Source: Darksidea phi (taxonomy: Eukaryota; Ascomycota; Dothideomycetes; Pleosporales; Lentitheciaceae). From it: a stretch of DNA of 64,000 bases. The translations under genes and the position numbers were made by a program. Under the pieces are notes generated by a model. That model was not told where the DNA came from. It worked only from the letters and a program-made list of their open reading frames with translations, and made no database searches. The stretch spans positions 1 to 64,000 of the forward strand of contig JASJFT010000108.1 in assembly GCA_030770425.1 (NCBI GenBank). Reading direction: 5' to 3'. Each line of letters starts with the position of its first letter. Position 1 is the first letter of the stretch. Shown one piece after another: positions 30,486 through 43,742 of this stretch.

Positions 30486-30848
30486 TCAACGTGGCCGCGG
30501 TCGTTGGTAGTGTTCGAAAGGGGTGGCGAGCTTCTTGAGGGTGATGCCGTAGAAATCGCGTCGTTGTTTGCCTTCGCAGATTTTGCCTACGGGGCGGTGG
30601 CCGGTTGTGGCGAGGGCGGTGTTGGGTGGTAGGAGGTGTTGAGCGTGTGCGAGGGTGAGTAAAAGGAGAAGTTCATTGCGATTATAGAATATTCTTCTTA
30701 CATCCAGCCATTGTGAGAAGTCCGGGTGGAAATACTATACCATGTCACGGCATGTTATTGCTTGAAGGGAAAATTTCAATATCGCAAGGTTCACTAGGCA
30801 CGTGCCGATTAGTGTGATGAAAGGGAAGAGCAAAGCAGCTCTATGCAT
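30486..30848 (-). CDS. Possible small two-exon protein, about 100 residues
   Basis: Proposed exons 30795-30848 and 30486-30734 (minus strand) with a 60-base intron (GTGAAC donor, GGTATAG acceptor), both in phase zero. The first exon encodes a hydrophobic start, MHRAALLFPFITLIGTCL. The second has a stop-free, well-ordered peptide including FSQWLDVRRIFYNRNELLLL, THAQ-like LAHAQHLLPPN, and GHRPVGKICEGKQRRDFYGI, ending with PFEHYQRPRPR. Codon use and the mix of basic and aromatic residues look protein-like, not random. I recognise no family. The Leu-rich stretch could be a membrane helix. It is tail-to-head with phosphoglucomutase on the same strand. The exon-1 assignment is the weakest part; exon 2 alone is better supported. 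Confidence 0.42.
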
Positions 30849-30991
30849 TCGAATCCGATTATGGCTCTTCTGTACTTTCCCTCCAGTGCTTTTCGGTTCG
30901 TCTCTACATATGTACCCAGTATCATGTCTCATAAGCTATGCCTAATTATTCCAGCAGTATTCATACGCAAATTTCCCGATCGACCTCTTGC

Positions 30992-32922
<1,931 letters not shown>

Positions 32923-33490
32923 TGTGGGTGGTGCTCTGCGAAGAATCGGAAGGAGAGTTGGAATCGGGAATGGAGAACAGGAGGTGGGCTGGAGCTGTCG
33001 ACGACTTTTTGAGCTGGGCGAGGGGCAGCTTCCCCCACCAACGCGGGATGACGCACCGACAACGCTGAGCGCCACTCGCTACTTGTGGGCACACGATTCG
33101 CTACAGCTTCGGCACTAGTCTTCGCGCTTCTCTCAACCTCAACTTTTCCATATCGTCAAAAACGCCCATCCCATGATAGAAGTTTTCGGCGACGACGACG
33201 ACGCTGCGGCTGAGAGGTGAATATAGATAAGGCTATGCGACCGGCCACCCCTGCTCGGCCCAAGGTTGATCACTCAACGGCCGTAGGGCCCCCGACGCCG
33301 CATCACACGGACATCCGGCCCCGACCTCAACAAACGGTTGACTTCATTTGCATAGACGCATATTGATTCCACCATACTCGCTGCGCTCACGTCCCGTCCC
33401 GGTCGCCTTGTCTGTTCCAACCAAGGCGAGGCGGTCCCAGGTCTTCTTGCCACATCTGGTTCGTTCGTTCTGGCTACGTTTTCAGTCAAT
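32923..33490. promoter_or_regulatory. Divergent promoter spacer
   Basis: 568 bp between the start codons of phosphoglucomutase (minus) and the asteroid-like gene (plus). No specific site recognised. Confidence 0.4.
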
Positions 33491-35472
33491 ATGGGAATCG
33501 CGGGCCTTGCTAGATGGCTTCATCCGTATGCCAGCCGATATACCCCGGAGGACCTGGAGGGTTATCACGCCGTCGTCGACGGTCCTTCCCTTGCGTACCA
33601 CGCTCACCAGCTCGCCCATGCAGCGTTGCGTCGCGCTCGCCCGCCATCCTACGCAGACATCAACGCTCAAGCTATTCGTTGGCTAAACGCACTGGAGAAC
33701 ATCAATATCAAGGTGTGAGTGATCACGCCTCTGTATCTCCCGCAAATGTACGCGTACACCATGTCGACCACCACCTTGGCATGCACCACCGTTGCTGGTA
33801 TCAATGTACTGGGAGGGCAGAGCCACTAAGAGGCGCACACCTGGTGGTTCGCCCGCCTCGCGCCGAGCACCGCACTATGATTGGCATGCTAATATTATCA
33901 CAACCATAATATCCTGTTGGCGAGCGGACTGGTCTGCATGCAACGGCGCGGCTATGGTGTGCAGTCTACATGCGGTACATATGCATGGCACGTACTTGAC
34001 CCAAGTCGGATCACGTTACTGACATCCCATGTCATAGGTCAGCCATCTTGTTCGATGGTGCTCTTCCAGAGACAAAGAGAAACGAGAGATTGTCCAGACT
34101 CGGGAGCAACAATCAGCGAGTGAGGCAGTTGCGGGCCAATAATCCGACCGCCGCTTGTCCCATCCCCATACAGCTCGGCTCTGTCGCCCATTCGCTCCTT
34201 GCACCAGCTTTGAGAGAGGCCTTAAGCCACAGTGAATATGCCTCGGTCACGCGCATTGTTCCAGGCGAGGCTGACGACTACTGTGCTCTATGCGCCAATG
34301 AGAATCCCCGTTCAGCCATCTTTAGCAACGATACTGATCTCATCCTATACGACTACCCCGCAGAGGGCCGTATCATCTTCCTCAGGGACGTGGAACTATG
34401 GCCCGAGCCGAAGTTCAAGGGTTACTCACCTACCGTGCTCCAGCAAGCGTTGCATCTAGCCAGCCTTGTTCCTTTAGCATACTGTATCGCACAAGACCCC
34501 TGGAAGTCCTTCAACGTGTTAATAGAAGATGCTAAAGGGGTTGACACCATATCCAGCGAATACGAGGAGTTTAGCAAGCGATACGCTGTGACATATGTAA
34601 CTCCGGACATTTCCAAGGACTCTCGTGTAGGACTAGCACTGCAGACCCTCGATGTCAGGGTCTCGGAATTTGCACACCAAGCTCTAAACTCAAGCCTTGT
34701 TCCTACGGTCTATCTACCGCTGCTTGTCGAAGATCCGAATCAAGCTTCAGCCTGGAACATAGGCCAGAACGCACGCTTACTAGCTTATTCTCTCCTCGCG
34801 CAGGATCGCGCAGTCATTCACGAACACAGACGAAAAGCTCAGACGATCGCGTTACAAGAGGTCAAGCTCCTTTCACTTAAAGAAACATGCCTATCAGCAG
34901 CAGCCCTATCGTGCGATGTAAGTGCATGGCTGCAGTGGGCAGGTGATAGACGGGTGCCTCGAGACTTCATCTGGCCACTCATCGCAGTAAACATTGTCCT
35001 TCAGGAATTGACAATGCCTCCAAAGGTCACCTTTCTAGCTCGTGTACTCAACGGCGGCTTTGACAACACTTGGGACTTCGTCCACCTCACAGCTCGCATC
35101 CAAGCCGCATTATACTCATTTCGCTTCCTCAAACAATGCGGTGCTGTTTGGCTCTCAATGCATCAAGATAGCTCAAAAGAACTTTATAAGGCTATAGACG
35201 ACTTGTACAGAGCTCTGCAGGATATGCCGACAATTGCTGATCTATTCATGGTGCCGGGTCAAGCGGAAAGTTCATATGGAGATCCAACAATGCTGCAAAC
35301 GCTCATCAAAGAAATCTATACTACGGCCAACGTTGAACTACCGGATGAGCAGGTGTCGAACAAGAAACTGAAGAAGCAGAAGAGGGAAGAGGAGAGAAAA
35401 CGGAGGAAGAAGCTGGAGGGGAGCAACCAGCGGACCGACAACTTGTTCGAATTGTTGAATCGGAGGCAGTAG
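33491..35472 (+). CDS. Asteroid-like XPG-fold protein
   Basis: Exons 33491-33714 and 34038-35472, 552 residues, separated by an unusually long 323-base intron (GTGAGT to TCATAG). The N-terminus MGIAGLARWLHPY and VDGPSLAYHAHQL is the start of the XPG/FEN1 nuclease fold. After the intron come ILFDGALPETKRNERL, VPGEADDYCALCA and SAIFSNDTDLILYDYP, which match the second XPG block and carry several of the metal-binding acidic residues. This order is that of the asteroid family. Whether the protein cuts nucleic acid is unknown; asteroid proteins are divergent. The C-terminus is highly basic (KKLKKQKREEERKRRKK), suggesting nuclear or nucleic-acid contact. Convergent with the single-pass membrane protein. 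Confidence 0.88.
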
Positions 35473-35744
35473 AACCGCGGAGGTGGCGGAAACTAGCTCA
35501 CAGCAGCCATATTCGCAGAATGAGCAGGTAGCCAGATTCTATATCGCTCGCAATGATACCAAGAGCGGACATGGCGCACCCATCGACTCTTTGTTTGCTT
35601 CCTACAAGTGGACATACACGTTTTGAAAACTCTCCTAGCATTATGTAGCTGGTGAAAGAAAATGAAGGAGCCCCAATTTCATCATGACATTCAAACACCA
35701 TATTACGCCAATATCTCCAGACATCGGCCACATCCACCAGCGTC

Positions 35745-36461
35745 TCACATATCCTCATGGAAAACGCTTCTCCGGCTTTCCGTAGGACTGTTGTCTGCAT
35801 TTCCCGCCTTCTTCTTTTGTGCACCCGCACCTGCCGCGCCGCCATAGCTGGTATCGATGCCATGATCCAACGGCCTCGGGCTCACACCGCGCAAACTCGC
35901 TGCATTGTCATCTCCGAATGGGTTCTGCGCAGTCCTCGTATCAAGAGTCCGCTCCTCGTCATATTCCCTCGTTCGACTCCGTCCTCGTTCTGGCTCATAG
36001 TATCCAGGACTCGGCGCGCCATACGGCGAACTCTCAAACGGGTTCGCGTTGGCGTGCCCTCCTCCCTGCCTCGGCGGCTCATGTAGTCCCAATTCCTGCT
36101 CTTCATAATACGCCTCGTTCCCTACCCTCGCATCCCACGCCTCATCCGGATCCAGCCTGCTACCTACGCCGCGTCCTCCTCTCGTTCCGCTGTATCCGGA
36201 AGACTCTTCGTATGCGCCTGCCGCAGACCGCTTGTTGCGGTTCTTGATTTTGTAGATCTGCGCCTGAATCCATCCTTGGACACCGGTGGGAGCGGGGCCT
36301 GGGTAGTTCGCGTTGGAGCCAGAGGAGCGGTTGAAGGGATTTAGAGATGGCGGTGGGAGGCCGAGTTTGCGGGCTTGCAGACGTGACCAGAGGACCCAGC
36401 CACCGTATCCGCCGATAAGGAGAAAGATGAGGACGAGGAGAAAGACTACGCCGCCGTTCAT
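35745..36461 (-). CDS. Single-pass membrane protein with disordered tail
   Basis: Single exon, 238 residues. One N-terminal membrane segment (VVFLLVLIFLLIGGYGGWVLW, residues 5-25) is followed directly by RLQARKLGLPPPSLNPFNRS, then a long hydrophilic tail rich in Gly, Ser, Arg, Tyr and acidic residues. Very similar proteins occur widely in filamentous ascomycetes and are often labelled acid phosphatase-like, but I see no phosphatase motif (no RHG), so that name has no support here. The type II or type III topology with a large cytoplasmic tail is inference. It is divergent from the lipid-kinase-like gene with a 680-bp spacer. Confidence 0.8.
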   Translation of the reverse strand: MNGGVVFLLVLIFLLIGGYGGWVLWSRLQARKLGLPPPSLNPFNRSSGSNANYPGPAPTGVQGWIQAQIYKIKNRNKRSAAGAYEESSGYSGTRGGRGVGSRLDPDEAWDARVGNEAYYEEQELGLHEPPRQGGGHANANPFESSPYGAPSPGYYEPERGRSRTREYDEERTLDTRTAQNPFGDDNAASLRGVSPRPLDHGIDTSYGGAAGAGAQKKKAGNADNSPTESRRSVFHEDM

Positions 36462-37141
36462 ATTGGTGCGTCGTTAGAGGACCGATCGATGAGAATGGAG
36501 GTGGTAGATGTGGTCGCGCATGCGAGGTGAGGTGAGATGATGCGCCCAATTGTTCGATTGCGCTGCGGTTGCGCGGGAAGACCGGGTTCGCCCTATGCTC
36601 GGGCGAAAAGCTCGTCGCTTTAGAATGAAGGGGCACTGAGGTGATGAGTTCAGCGCATGGAAGGCGGCGTTTACGGCAGAGAATGAACCACGCCGCAATA
36701 TGCTGATGAGTTGCGGGCTATTGATGAGGCGGCCAGCTCGGCTGAGCAGGGCAGCTCACTGTCAAGTCACGGGATGACGTAAAGCGTGTTCGACTAATGC
36801 TGACAACGGGTGCTGGCCAGCCTGAGGATCGTTCGTGCGACTTGATAAAATTAGATAAGCAATCTGGCCTTTTCAAAGGTCCCGGTGACGAGGAAATGAT
36901 ATACCAAGCATTTATAGACAGTATGTTTGTTTTCGAGGAACAGCCGGACTAGACAGCTCTGACATCTACAAATTGGTTTAGGGTGATGGGCTAGTGGGGC
37001 AGACTAAGCGAGGCAATCAACGGCTCTAGCGGTGGTGACATGCATGCAGTTATCCGTCCGTCCTCTCATCATCATGGAATTACGACCTAACCAAAGAAAC
37101 AGAGCAAACATTGAAGAAGTTCCTCCGGCCACACATCCATC
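36462..37141. promoter_or_regulatory. Divergent promoter spacer
   Basis: 680 bp between the single-pass membrane protein (minus) and the lipid-kinase-like gene (plus). No specific site recognised. Confidence 0.4.
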
Positions 37142-38419
37142 ATGTCCAATATCGTCCAGTTTAAGGATGAGCAAGGCGAGGCGCAAACCATCCCCGCGAA
37201 GGACCTTGTCGCGATACTATCCGGTTCTAGGGGCTCGCCATCGACCATCATCTACATAGAGCGTGACGAAAAGGATGATGCAGCGCCTCCGAGGGTTAAG
37301 ATTACAAAGGGCGAAGCGCAGCCGACTGTTCAACCACCAGACACAAGCGATACCGAGACTCACATCATCATATCCACCGGATCCGGAACGAACCAGGCAA
37401 CCACTTTCTACGATCAAGCCGTGAAGCCTGCCTTGGAGACACTGTTTCCGAAGGGACATGCCAACTTTCTAACTCACCATACTGAGTCTGCCTCAAGCGT
37501 CAAAGAGCTGACAAACGATATCTTCTTCCCAACAGCAAATGCCGGAATCACTCTTCGGATTATACTGCTCTCTGGAGATGGCGGCATCATCGACCTTGTC
37601 AATGGACTACTTGCTAGGCCTAGCTCTTCTGACTATAAAGCACCGCAAGTCACGCTGATACCGCTCGGCACGGCGAACGCTCTGTACCACTCTACCAATG
37701 CCTGGCAGGACAATACCTGGGGTCTCCGTGCCCTCGCATCAAGCACCACAAAACCGCTACCTTTCTTCACGACGTCATTTTCTTCCGGGGTACGTCTGCT
37801 CGTTGACGAAGGTCGTAGCGAAGAGCAGCTGCCGAAGGACCCCAAGAGTCTCCGTCCCACTCTCCATGGAGCTGTCGTGTGTAGTTGGGCAATGCACGCT
37901 TCCCTTGTAGCAGACAGCGACACTGCCGAGTACCGGAAATTTGGTGTAGAGAGGTTCAAGATGGCAGCAAAAGATGCACTGTATCCCGCCGATGGTTCAC
38001 CACCACACCCATATACCGCCCAAGTTTCAATACTTAAAAGCGAGAACTGGGCCCCCCTCGAAGCGCAAGAGCATATGTACGTCCTCGCGACCATGGTCTC
38101 CAACCTCGAGAAGCCCTTTTGCATCTCACCCGCAACAAAGCCACTTGACGGAAGCCTGCACCTGGTACACTTCGGTCCGACCACCGGAGATGAAGCGATG
38201 AGGATAATGGGCCTTGCGTATCAAAATGGGAAGCATGTGGAAGATCCCGCAGTACGCTATGAGGCTATTGATGGATTGAGGATCGAGTTCCAGGGTAAAG
38301 AGCAGGATGCAAAATGGCGTCGGATCTGCGTGGACGGAAAAATTGTAAGGGTGGAAGCGGACGGATGGGTTGAGTTGAGAAAGGGAGAAAGGCACGTTCT
38401 CGATGTAGTAATTAATTAA
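37142..38419 (+). CDS. Diacylglycerol/sphingoid-base kinase-like protein
   Basis: Single exon, 425 residues. The DAGK catalytic fold is recognisable at about residues 73-185: HIIISTGSG in place of the first phosphate-binding strand, LLSGDGGIIDLVNGLL as the glycine-rich GGDG..EV.NGL motif, and TLIPLGTANAL as the PLGT.N block. The C-terminal half carries the second, beta-rich domain with LDGSLHLVHFG. Family knowledge: such enzymes phosphorylate diacylglycerol or long-chain bases such as sphingosine. Here GGDG reads SGDG, Glu of the E(V/I).NG segment is Asp, and the asparagine of NPxSG is absent, so activity is uncertain. The protein is shorter than yeast LCB4/LCB5. No membrane segment. Confidence 0.85.
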   Translation: MSNIVQFKDEQGEAQTIPAKDLVAILSGSRGSPSTIIYIERDEKDDAAPPRVKITKGEAQPTVQPPDTSDTETHIIISTGSGTNQATTFYDQAVKPALETLFPKGHANFLTHHTESASSVKELTNDIFFPTANAGITLRIILLSGDGGIIDLVNGLLARPSSSDYKAPQVTLIPLGTANALYHSTNAWQDNTWGLRALASSTTKPLPFFTTSFSSGVRLLVDEGRSEEQLPKDPKSLRPTLHGAVVCSWAMHASLVADSDTAEYRKFGVERFKMAAKDALYPADGSPPHPYTAQVSILKSENWAPLEAQEHMYVLATMVSNLEKPFCISPATKPLDGSLHLVHFGPTTGDEAMRIMGLAYQNGKHVEDPAVRYEAIDGLRIEFQGKEQDAKWRRICVDGKIVRVEADGWVELRKGERHVLDVVIN

Positions 38420-41400
38420 GAGCGGCGAAATTTGGTACTAATGCTTTTTACGAGCCTGTTCAGAGCAACAAAGGTTTCGCATCCAGTTTTGATGGTCAAT
38501 GCAGGGCCAACGAGCTTGCATTCATGATGTTCCTTCTATCCAGCGGCGCTATCAAGATCTCATGTCGGACGAGGTGGTTTGCAGGCTCAGTCAATTTCTA
38601 GTATAATTCTTCAGAGCTGGAGACATGCATGGGTCGTCGCCGATACGTTGCTTCTCCGAAAGCAACTGTTCCGGCGTGCAACCGTCGGGACACCGTCAAT
38701 GCTCAAGCACAACCCTTTATTATCTGTAAAGGACCGTCAAACTGAGAAATGCTGCTCTCCAGATGTTTGGAACCCTAGTTCTTTCTTCTGCTACTGTTTT
38801 ACCCGTAAATACTTGCCTTGCTCTCGCCCGAGTCCTTGCCAAAGTGAGCATACCTCGTCTTTTAATGCAGGCAATGTTATCAGATGGACACATCTCGGGC
38901 GCTAAGCAGCATCGGAACACGCTTTAATCGCGCTCTAATCGGCTATTTAAAGATCCTGGGAATGTTGCAAATAGAGTTAAAGCGCCGTCTCAAGCAGCCT
39001 CTCGACCACCGTATATAATTGTTGATGTACGGCGGGTGTGCGCGTCCGATGGAACACGGCAGTTCTACCTCACGAAGGGACTCAAGAATACAAACTTCCT
39101 AGAACACGCCCAGGTACGCTACCGGAATGACCTAGGTAGTCTATCCACTAACGAGACCCGCCAAATCCAACAGCTTCATATGCTAAGACCAAATGGCTCT
39201 CTTGAGGCTGGGGAAATTTTCCAAGGCCGTGCTGACATGGGCCATGGATCGCTAAAAGATCAAGATGAGTTGCACCGATGTGCGGTACAAGAGTGCTCGG
39301 TATCCCTCATCAACATGCAGTAGCCATTCCTCCTAGAAGTATCTCAAGTACCAACGAGATCCACGATAGAATCGGCTTCCAGACATGGTACGAACCTGTT
39401 TCCATGTTTTACATAACAAAGCGGCACCAACCCTTATGTCTTTTTGGAAAGTTCATTACCACCTATAGTCTCTTTTCCCTCTCTTATTGTGATCCGGACC
39501 TCTTCCCAACGCATGATTACTACCATGTGAATTTTCAGCGAACCATAGAACCAGGGTCGTGGACATTAGGACCCAAACGCAGAGAGTGCCATATACTCGA
39601 ACCACTGCCCTTTTTCCAATCCCCCATACCGGGATATGATATTGGCTTTCTGGGCTAAAGGAGACAAAGGGCGTGGGAATAACATGCAGTGTTTCGTACA
39701 ATGGATTTAAGTGCCCCGCGAGGCTCAACGGTAGAGCCTAGGGAGAATAGTGCAAATGGTAGGGACGTGTATGTATACCCGCACAAGAGGCGAGTGTCAT
39801 GAGAGATCTAAGATGAAAAGAGATAAGGTAGGAAATAGCGTGGAGGTCGCTGTACCCAGGGCTATGGCGGCTTCTCCCGTGAAATTTTATGAAAATGTTT
39901 GTCGTTTTTACTTCGAAGATACGTAGGAGCTCCACCAGAGCAACCACTCCAATTTTTATATTTTCCGCCTCTTTCGCCGACATTGCACATATCGTGCGCG
40001 TTTTAGAGCAAGTGCATGAACGTTTTGAGAGGAATTTTTTGACCCAGTTTCTCTCCTGTTCAAATAGTACTTCGTCTTCTGGCTGTGCCATGTCGACGAC
40101 GATCCGTTTTCGCACTTGTTCAACACGCAAAATTACACGTTCTCAAGAACGTGGGTGAGACCACCCCATCAATTTCTAGCATGGGAACCTTTGGTTGCGT
40201 CCACAGTGTAAATCCAACCTTGGACATGCAGACTTTGAAGCGGAGCAAGATGAAGCCGAGTCTTCATATTGCGGCAAGCAAAAGGTTTAAACCTAGGGCC
40301 TATCTGGCGGTAGATAAAAGGTACATTGTGATACTTGATGTTTTCAAAGAAAGCGGAGGAAAACATGCAGTAATGGGCATATATTTTGTGAAATCTCAAG
40401 CCCAGATCCGAGCCATGTATTAGGCGAGTTCACACAAATAATGCATGCCTGTGAGTGTGATGAATTTTCGCGCCAAACGACATACACTGTACATAAAGGC
40501 TTGTTTAAAGGTGATATCAGCCGTAGAATCGATCCAAACCGAGAACACAACATCGCCTGCAGGATATCGATTTCCAGTCAAGCATAAACCCCGGCACATC
40601 GTATATAGTGAGAACGGCCCTGCAGATAAGACAGACGCATAGTCGGTGAATTCTTCACCGCTATGCTGTGTAAAGATGTCCAGAAACTCCTAGGAGCAAT
40701 AATTCGTGCAGCCGAGGTAGTTTCTTGGTCTTTTGGAGCGGGTAAGAGGTCATAAAATTGGTGTAAGAGATGTTGATTTGTTAGGCAGAAGGCCTTGCCT
40801 ATATAGTAACTAGCGCTAGCATAGACCCCAAACGGTGGCCTATCGCCCTTTCCGCCAACAAGAGGGAATGTTAATTCCGAGATCCAAAGCGGTTCGTAAC
40901 GTGGAGCGGGTTGCGTTTACATAAACAGAGCGTCATCGTAACTTTGAGATTGCAAGTAATAGAGTTTTGTAGTTTCGCCAACTGTTCGCTCCATGGACTG
41001 GGTGGACAATCCCTTTTAGACATCCAGGCGTTCTCTTCGTGTTTTCGATCGTGTAGAACAGAGAAGGGTTATGGTGTGGGTCGGAGAAGAGAATGACCAC
41101 CTTATGTAGCCGAGTAAAAAGGGCGGCGTTACGGGAAGGTGGATGTCCAGTCCGCGCAAAAGCATGAGAAGAGGATTTGTAAAAATTTGGCTCTGACATC
41201 GCATTCAGCAATGGCGATATCGAGAGGAACAAATTCATCACCGGAATGGCGAAGAATCTTCATGCTTCGTTCTGCCTCACGATTTTTGTACTCGTTGCGA
41301 CGTAGTTTGAAAAGGCGGGTCAAAGAATAGCATGGCGGAACCCATGTTTCAAGTTCTCCAAGTGCGTGTTTTTGATGTTATCTTATTCGTGTCCCGAACC

Positions 41401-41638
41401 ATCAAAAACCCGTATTCCGCATTTGCAAGCATCATAGCTGGAGAGCTTAGTTTTTAGAAAGTTCAAACTTGTTGTATGTGGAGCGTAAGGAGGAGAATAA
41501 AAGCAAAAGGTCATCTTTTATACCTTGGACGCGAAGAAAAGGATGCAAGGGTCCTACCATAAACGGGAACCCGGGCCATATTGTACAAAACTTCGTTACC
41601 ATCAAAACATCCATTATACAATCCCGCTCTTTCATCGC
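38420..41638. other. 3.2-kb gene-poor stretch
   Basis: No supportable gene on either strand; the open frames are all below about 130 codons, overlap one another and show no motifs. There is no strong AT bias and no tandem repeat, so it is not obviously a mutated transposon. It separates the lipid-kinase-like gene from the surface receptor-like gene, whose 3' untranslated region must occupy the right end. Confidence 0.45.
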
Positions 41639-43742
41639 TTACCCTACTCTCGGCGTCATCCTCCCCGCAGGTGCCTCATAGTACCTAACCTGCTGTCCGC
41701 CCTGCTGCCCATTCCGCTGCTGTCCGCCCTGGTACCCATTCCGACCATGCTGCACCCACAGCTGCTCCTCCGGCACGCCTTGCAACTCCTGCCGTGGAAG
41801 ATAGTCGCCGCTCTGCAGTTCACTCCTACTTCCACTTGAAAACCCACCATCACTTCTTACACCTGGCGTGCTATTGTTTGAATACCGGTGACTGAGTACA
41901 GCTTGCTGACTGTCCGCCTCAGAGTAACCTTCCGGAATTGGTGGAGAGGGTATGGAGTTGTGCACGAAGGACCCAGGGAGCGGAGGAGAGATCGTGCGTT
42001 GACCGGGACGCCAGTCTGCTGGGTAACGCTGTTGTATCATACCAATATTCGGCAGTGTAGGCTGCGGCTCGGGGACTGTTTCAAGGCCTTCATAGAAACG
42101 GCCTCCGGTTGGTGAGCCAGGGATATTTTTTCTCCATTCTGAAACACCGCCGACGGCGCTGCTAGCTGCGATGCTTTGTCTAGTTGAGCCAATGCCGCTG
42201 AGACTCTTCAGCGTGTCCTTGTCACGTTTGATAGCTCTGTGTTTCCAGATAAGAAGTCCGACCAAAGCACCGAGTACGAGCGCTGCGCCACCTGCTCCGG
42301 CGCCGATGCCGATTTTGGTATTGGTGGCGAGAGCAGGTTTTGAGGTGGATTTGACAGGGTATTGCATTGCGTAGACGACGTTTATGATGGCGGACGTGGC
42401 TTTAGGTGGTGCTGCGCTGGTCGGCCCAGCACTGATGAGAGAGTCCGGAATGGGCGGTGGTGTCGTCACTGTTGGGAGTGTTGAGTAGCAGGGTGTCTGA
42501 CCGCCGAATGCGGTGCTCCAGGGGAAATAATTCCTAGCTATCTTTCAGTGTAGGCGCGCATAATCCTAGTGATTGACTTACGAAGGACAACAGCCATCAC
42601 TGATGGAGAAGTAGTCATCCGGACACCGTTCAAGCGTAGCTTGAGCAGGCAGTAAAGCGCTAGGAAAGCCACCATTGTTGCCACTTACGGCGGATGTGGT
42701 CGTAACGCCGGACTGTAAAATCGTAAGGGTCACGGTAGGTGGGATGGAGCCTGTGGCGCTAACGGCTGTTGTCGAAGTAGGGATATCGAAGGGACAGCAG
42801 TCGGGTCTGTCTCCGATGCAACCGATTACAGGAGCCCAATATGCAGTCGCGCCTTCAAGCAGAGTATATGTCGGAGTGATACAATAGCCTTGGAGTAGAT
42901 TCCCGCTGCCAGTATACCTGGGTAGATTGCTGTGAGCTGAAGAAGAGCTTGGAGATGCTCCGCCAGATGCCCGCGCAGTAACTCGGGAAACTACTGTGAT
43001 AGGTACCATACTTGGTTCTGGAACGGACGAGGGCGTGCTCATCGGAGTTGTCGAAGACTTTTCTGAAGATGTACCTGTTGGAGACGTTGGAGATGAGCTT
43101 TGCTCCGGGGTCGAAGACGACGGGGGAGTAGACGTACTGGGAGGATCCGACGACTCCGGTGGCTCTGTACTGGATTCACCGGTAGATGTGGTCTCAGTTG
43201 ACGTCGAAGACGAAGTACTTGCGCTAGACGTAGTTTCTGACTCGGTGGTCGTACTGGGACTTGTAGTAGGAGTTGTAGTCGTAGACGGATCGGGAGTAGT
43301 AGTCGTTGGCGTTGTACTCTCAGTGCAGTGGCTAGAAGACCAGTCCGACAAGCTTCCCGCATTATCTAGTACCTCCAATTTAGGTCTACTTTATTAAATC
43401 AAGGGCAAAACTTACTAGGATCTATACAATCTGAAAACGGCGTATCAAATATACACTGCGAAAAAGCCTGGTCGTAGTCGTTCAGCGTCGAGCAAACACA
43501 GGCGTCTCCACTCGATGCCTCGGCACCGACCGTCGCACAATCACCAGCTGCTTGCTCTCTACATGAAGCAAATGACGATTGGAAGGCCGGCGAATCCGCT
43601 GCTTCCTAGATGCAAGGTTAGTGCCGAGGGAGCTATTAGGTCCAGGGAGCCTCACCTCGCATGTCACATTGGTCTGTCGCTTAAAGAACAGCGGACGACC
43701 AAAGAATCGCGTTGTCTCGATCCAATTTACGACAGACGACAT
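41639..43742 (-). CDS. Ser/Thr-rich single-pass surface protein, Mid2/receptor-like
   Basis: Exons 43656-43742 (uncertain), 43416-43605, 42582-43365 and 41639-42533 (minus strand), about 651 residues. From N to C: a Cys-containing extracellular part (EAADSPAFQSSFASCREQAA, DACVCSTLNDYDQAFSQCIF), a long Ser/Thr/Pro stalk suited to O-mannosylation, a second Cys cluster (IGCIGDRPDCCPF, RCPDDYFSISDGCCPS), a membrane segment (IGIGAGAGGAALVLGALVGLLIW) with a basic stop-transfer KHRAIKR, and a Pro/Gln/Gly-rich cytoplasmic tail. This layout recalls cell-wall sensors. The three downstream introns are clear and keep frame. No signal peptide follows the ATG at 43742, so the true 5' exon probably lies further upstream and remains unresolved. 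Confidence 0.75.

Noticed and set aside
35745..36461. Acid phosphatase label often given to this kind of membrane protein
   Set aside because: No RHG or other phosphatase catalytic motif is present; only a membrane anchor and a disordered tail.
39700..39780. D-arm-like GGCTCAACGGTAGAGCC, considered as a tRNA
   Set aside because: No matching anticodon arm, T-arm or acceptor stem follows at the right spacing.
38579..41330. Many 60-130-codon frames on both strands, considered as pieces of a gene
   Set aside because: No two could be joined by convincing introns into a recognisable protein, and none showed family features.
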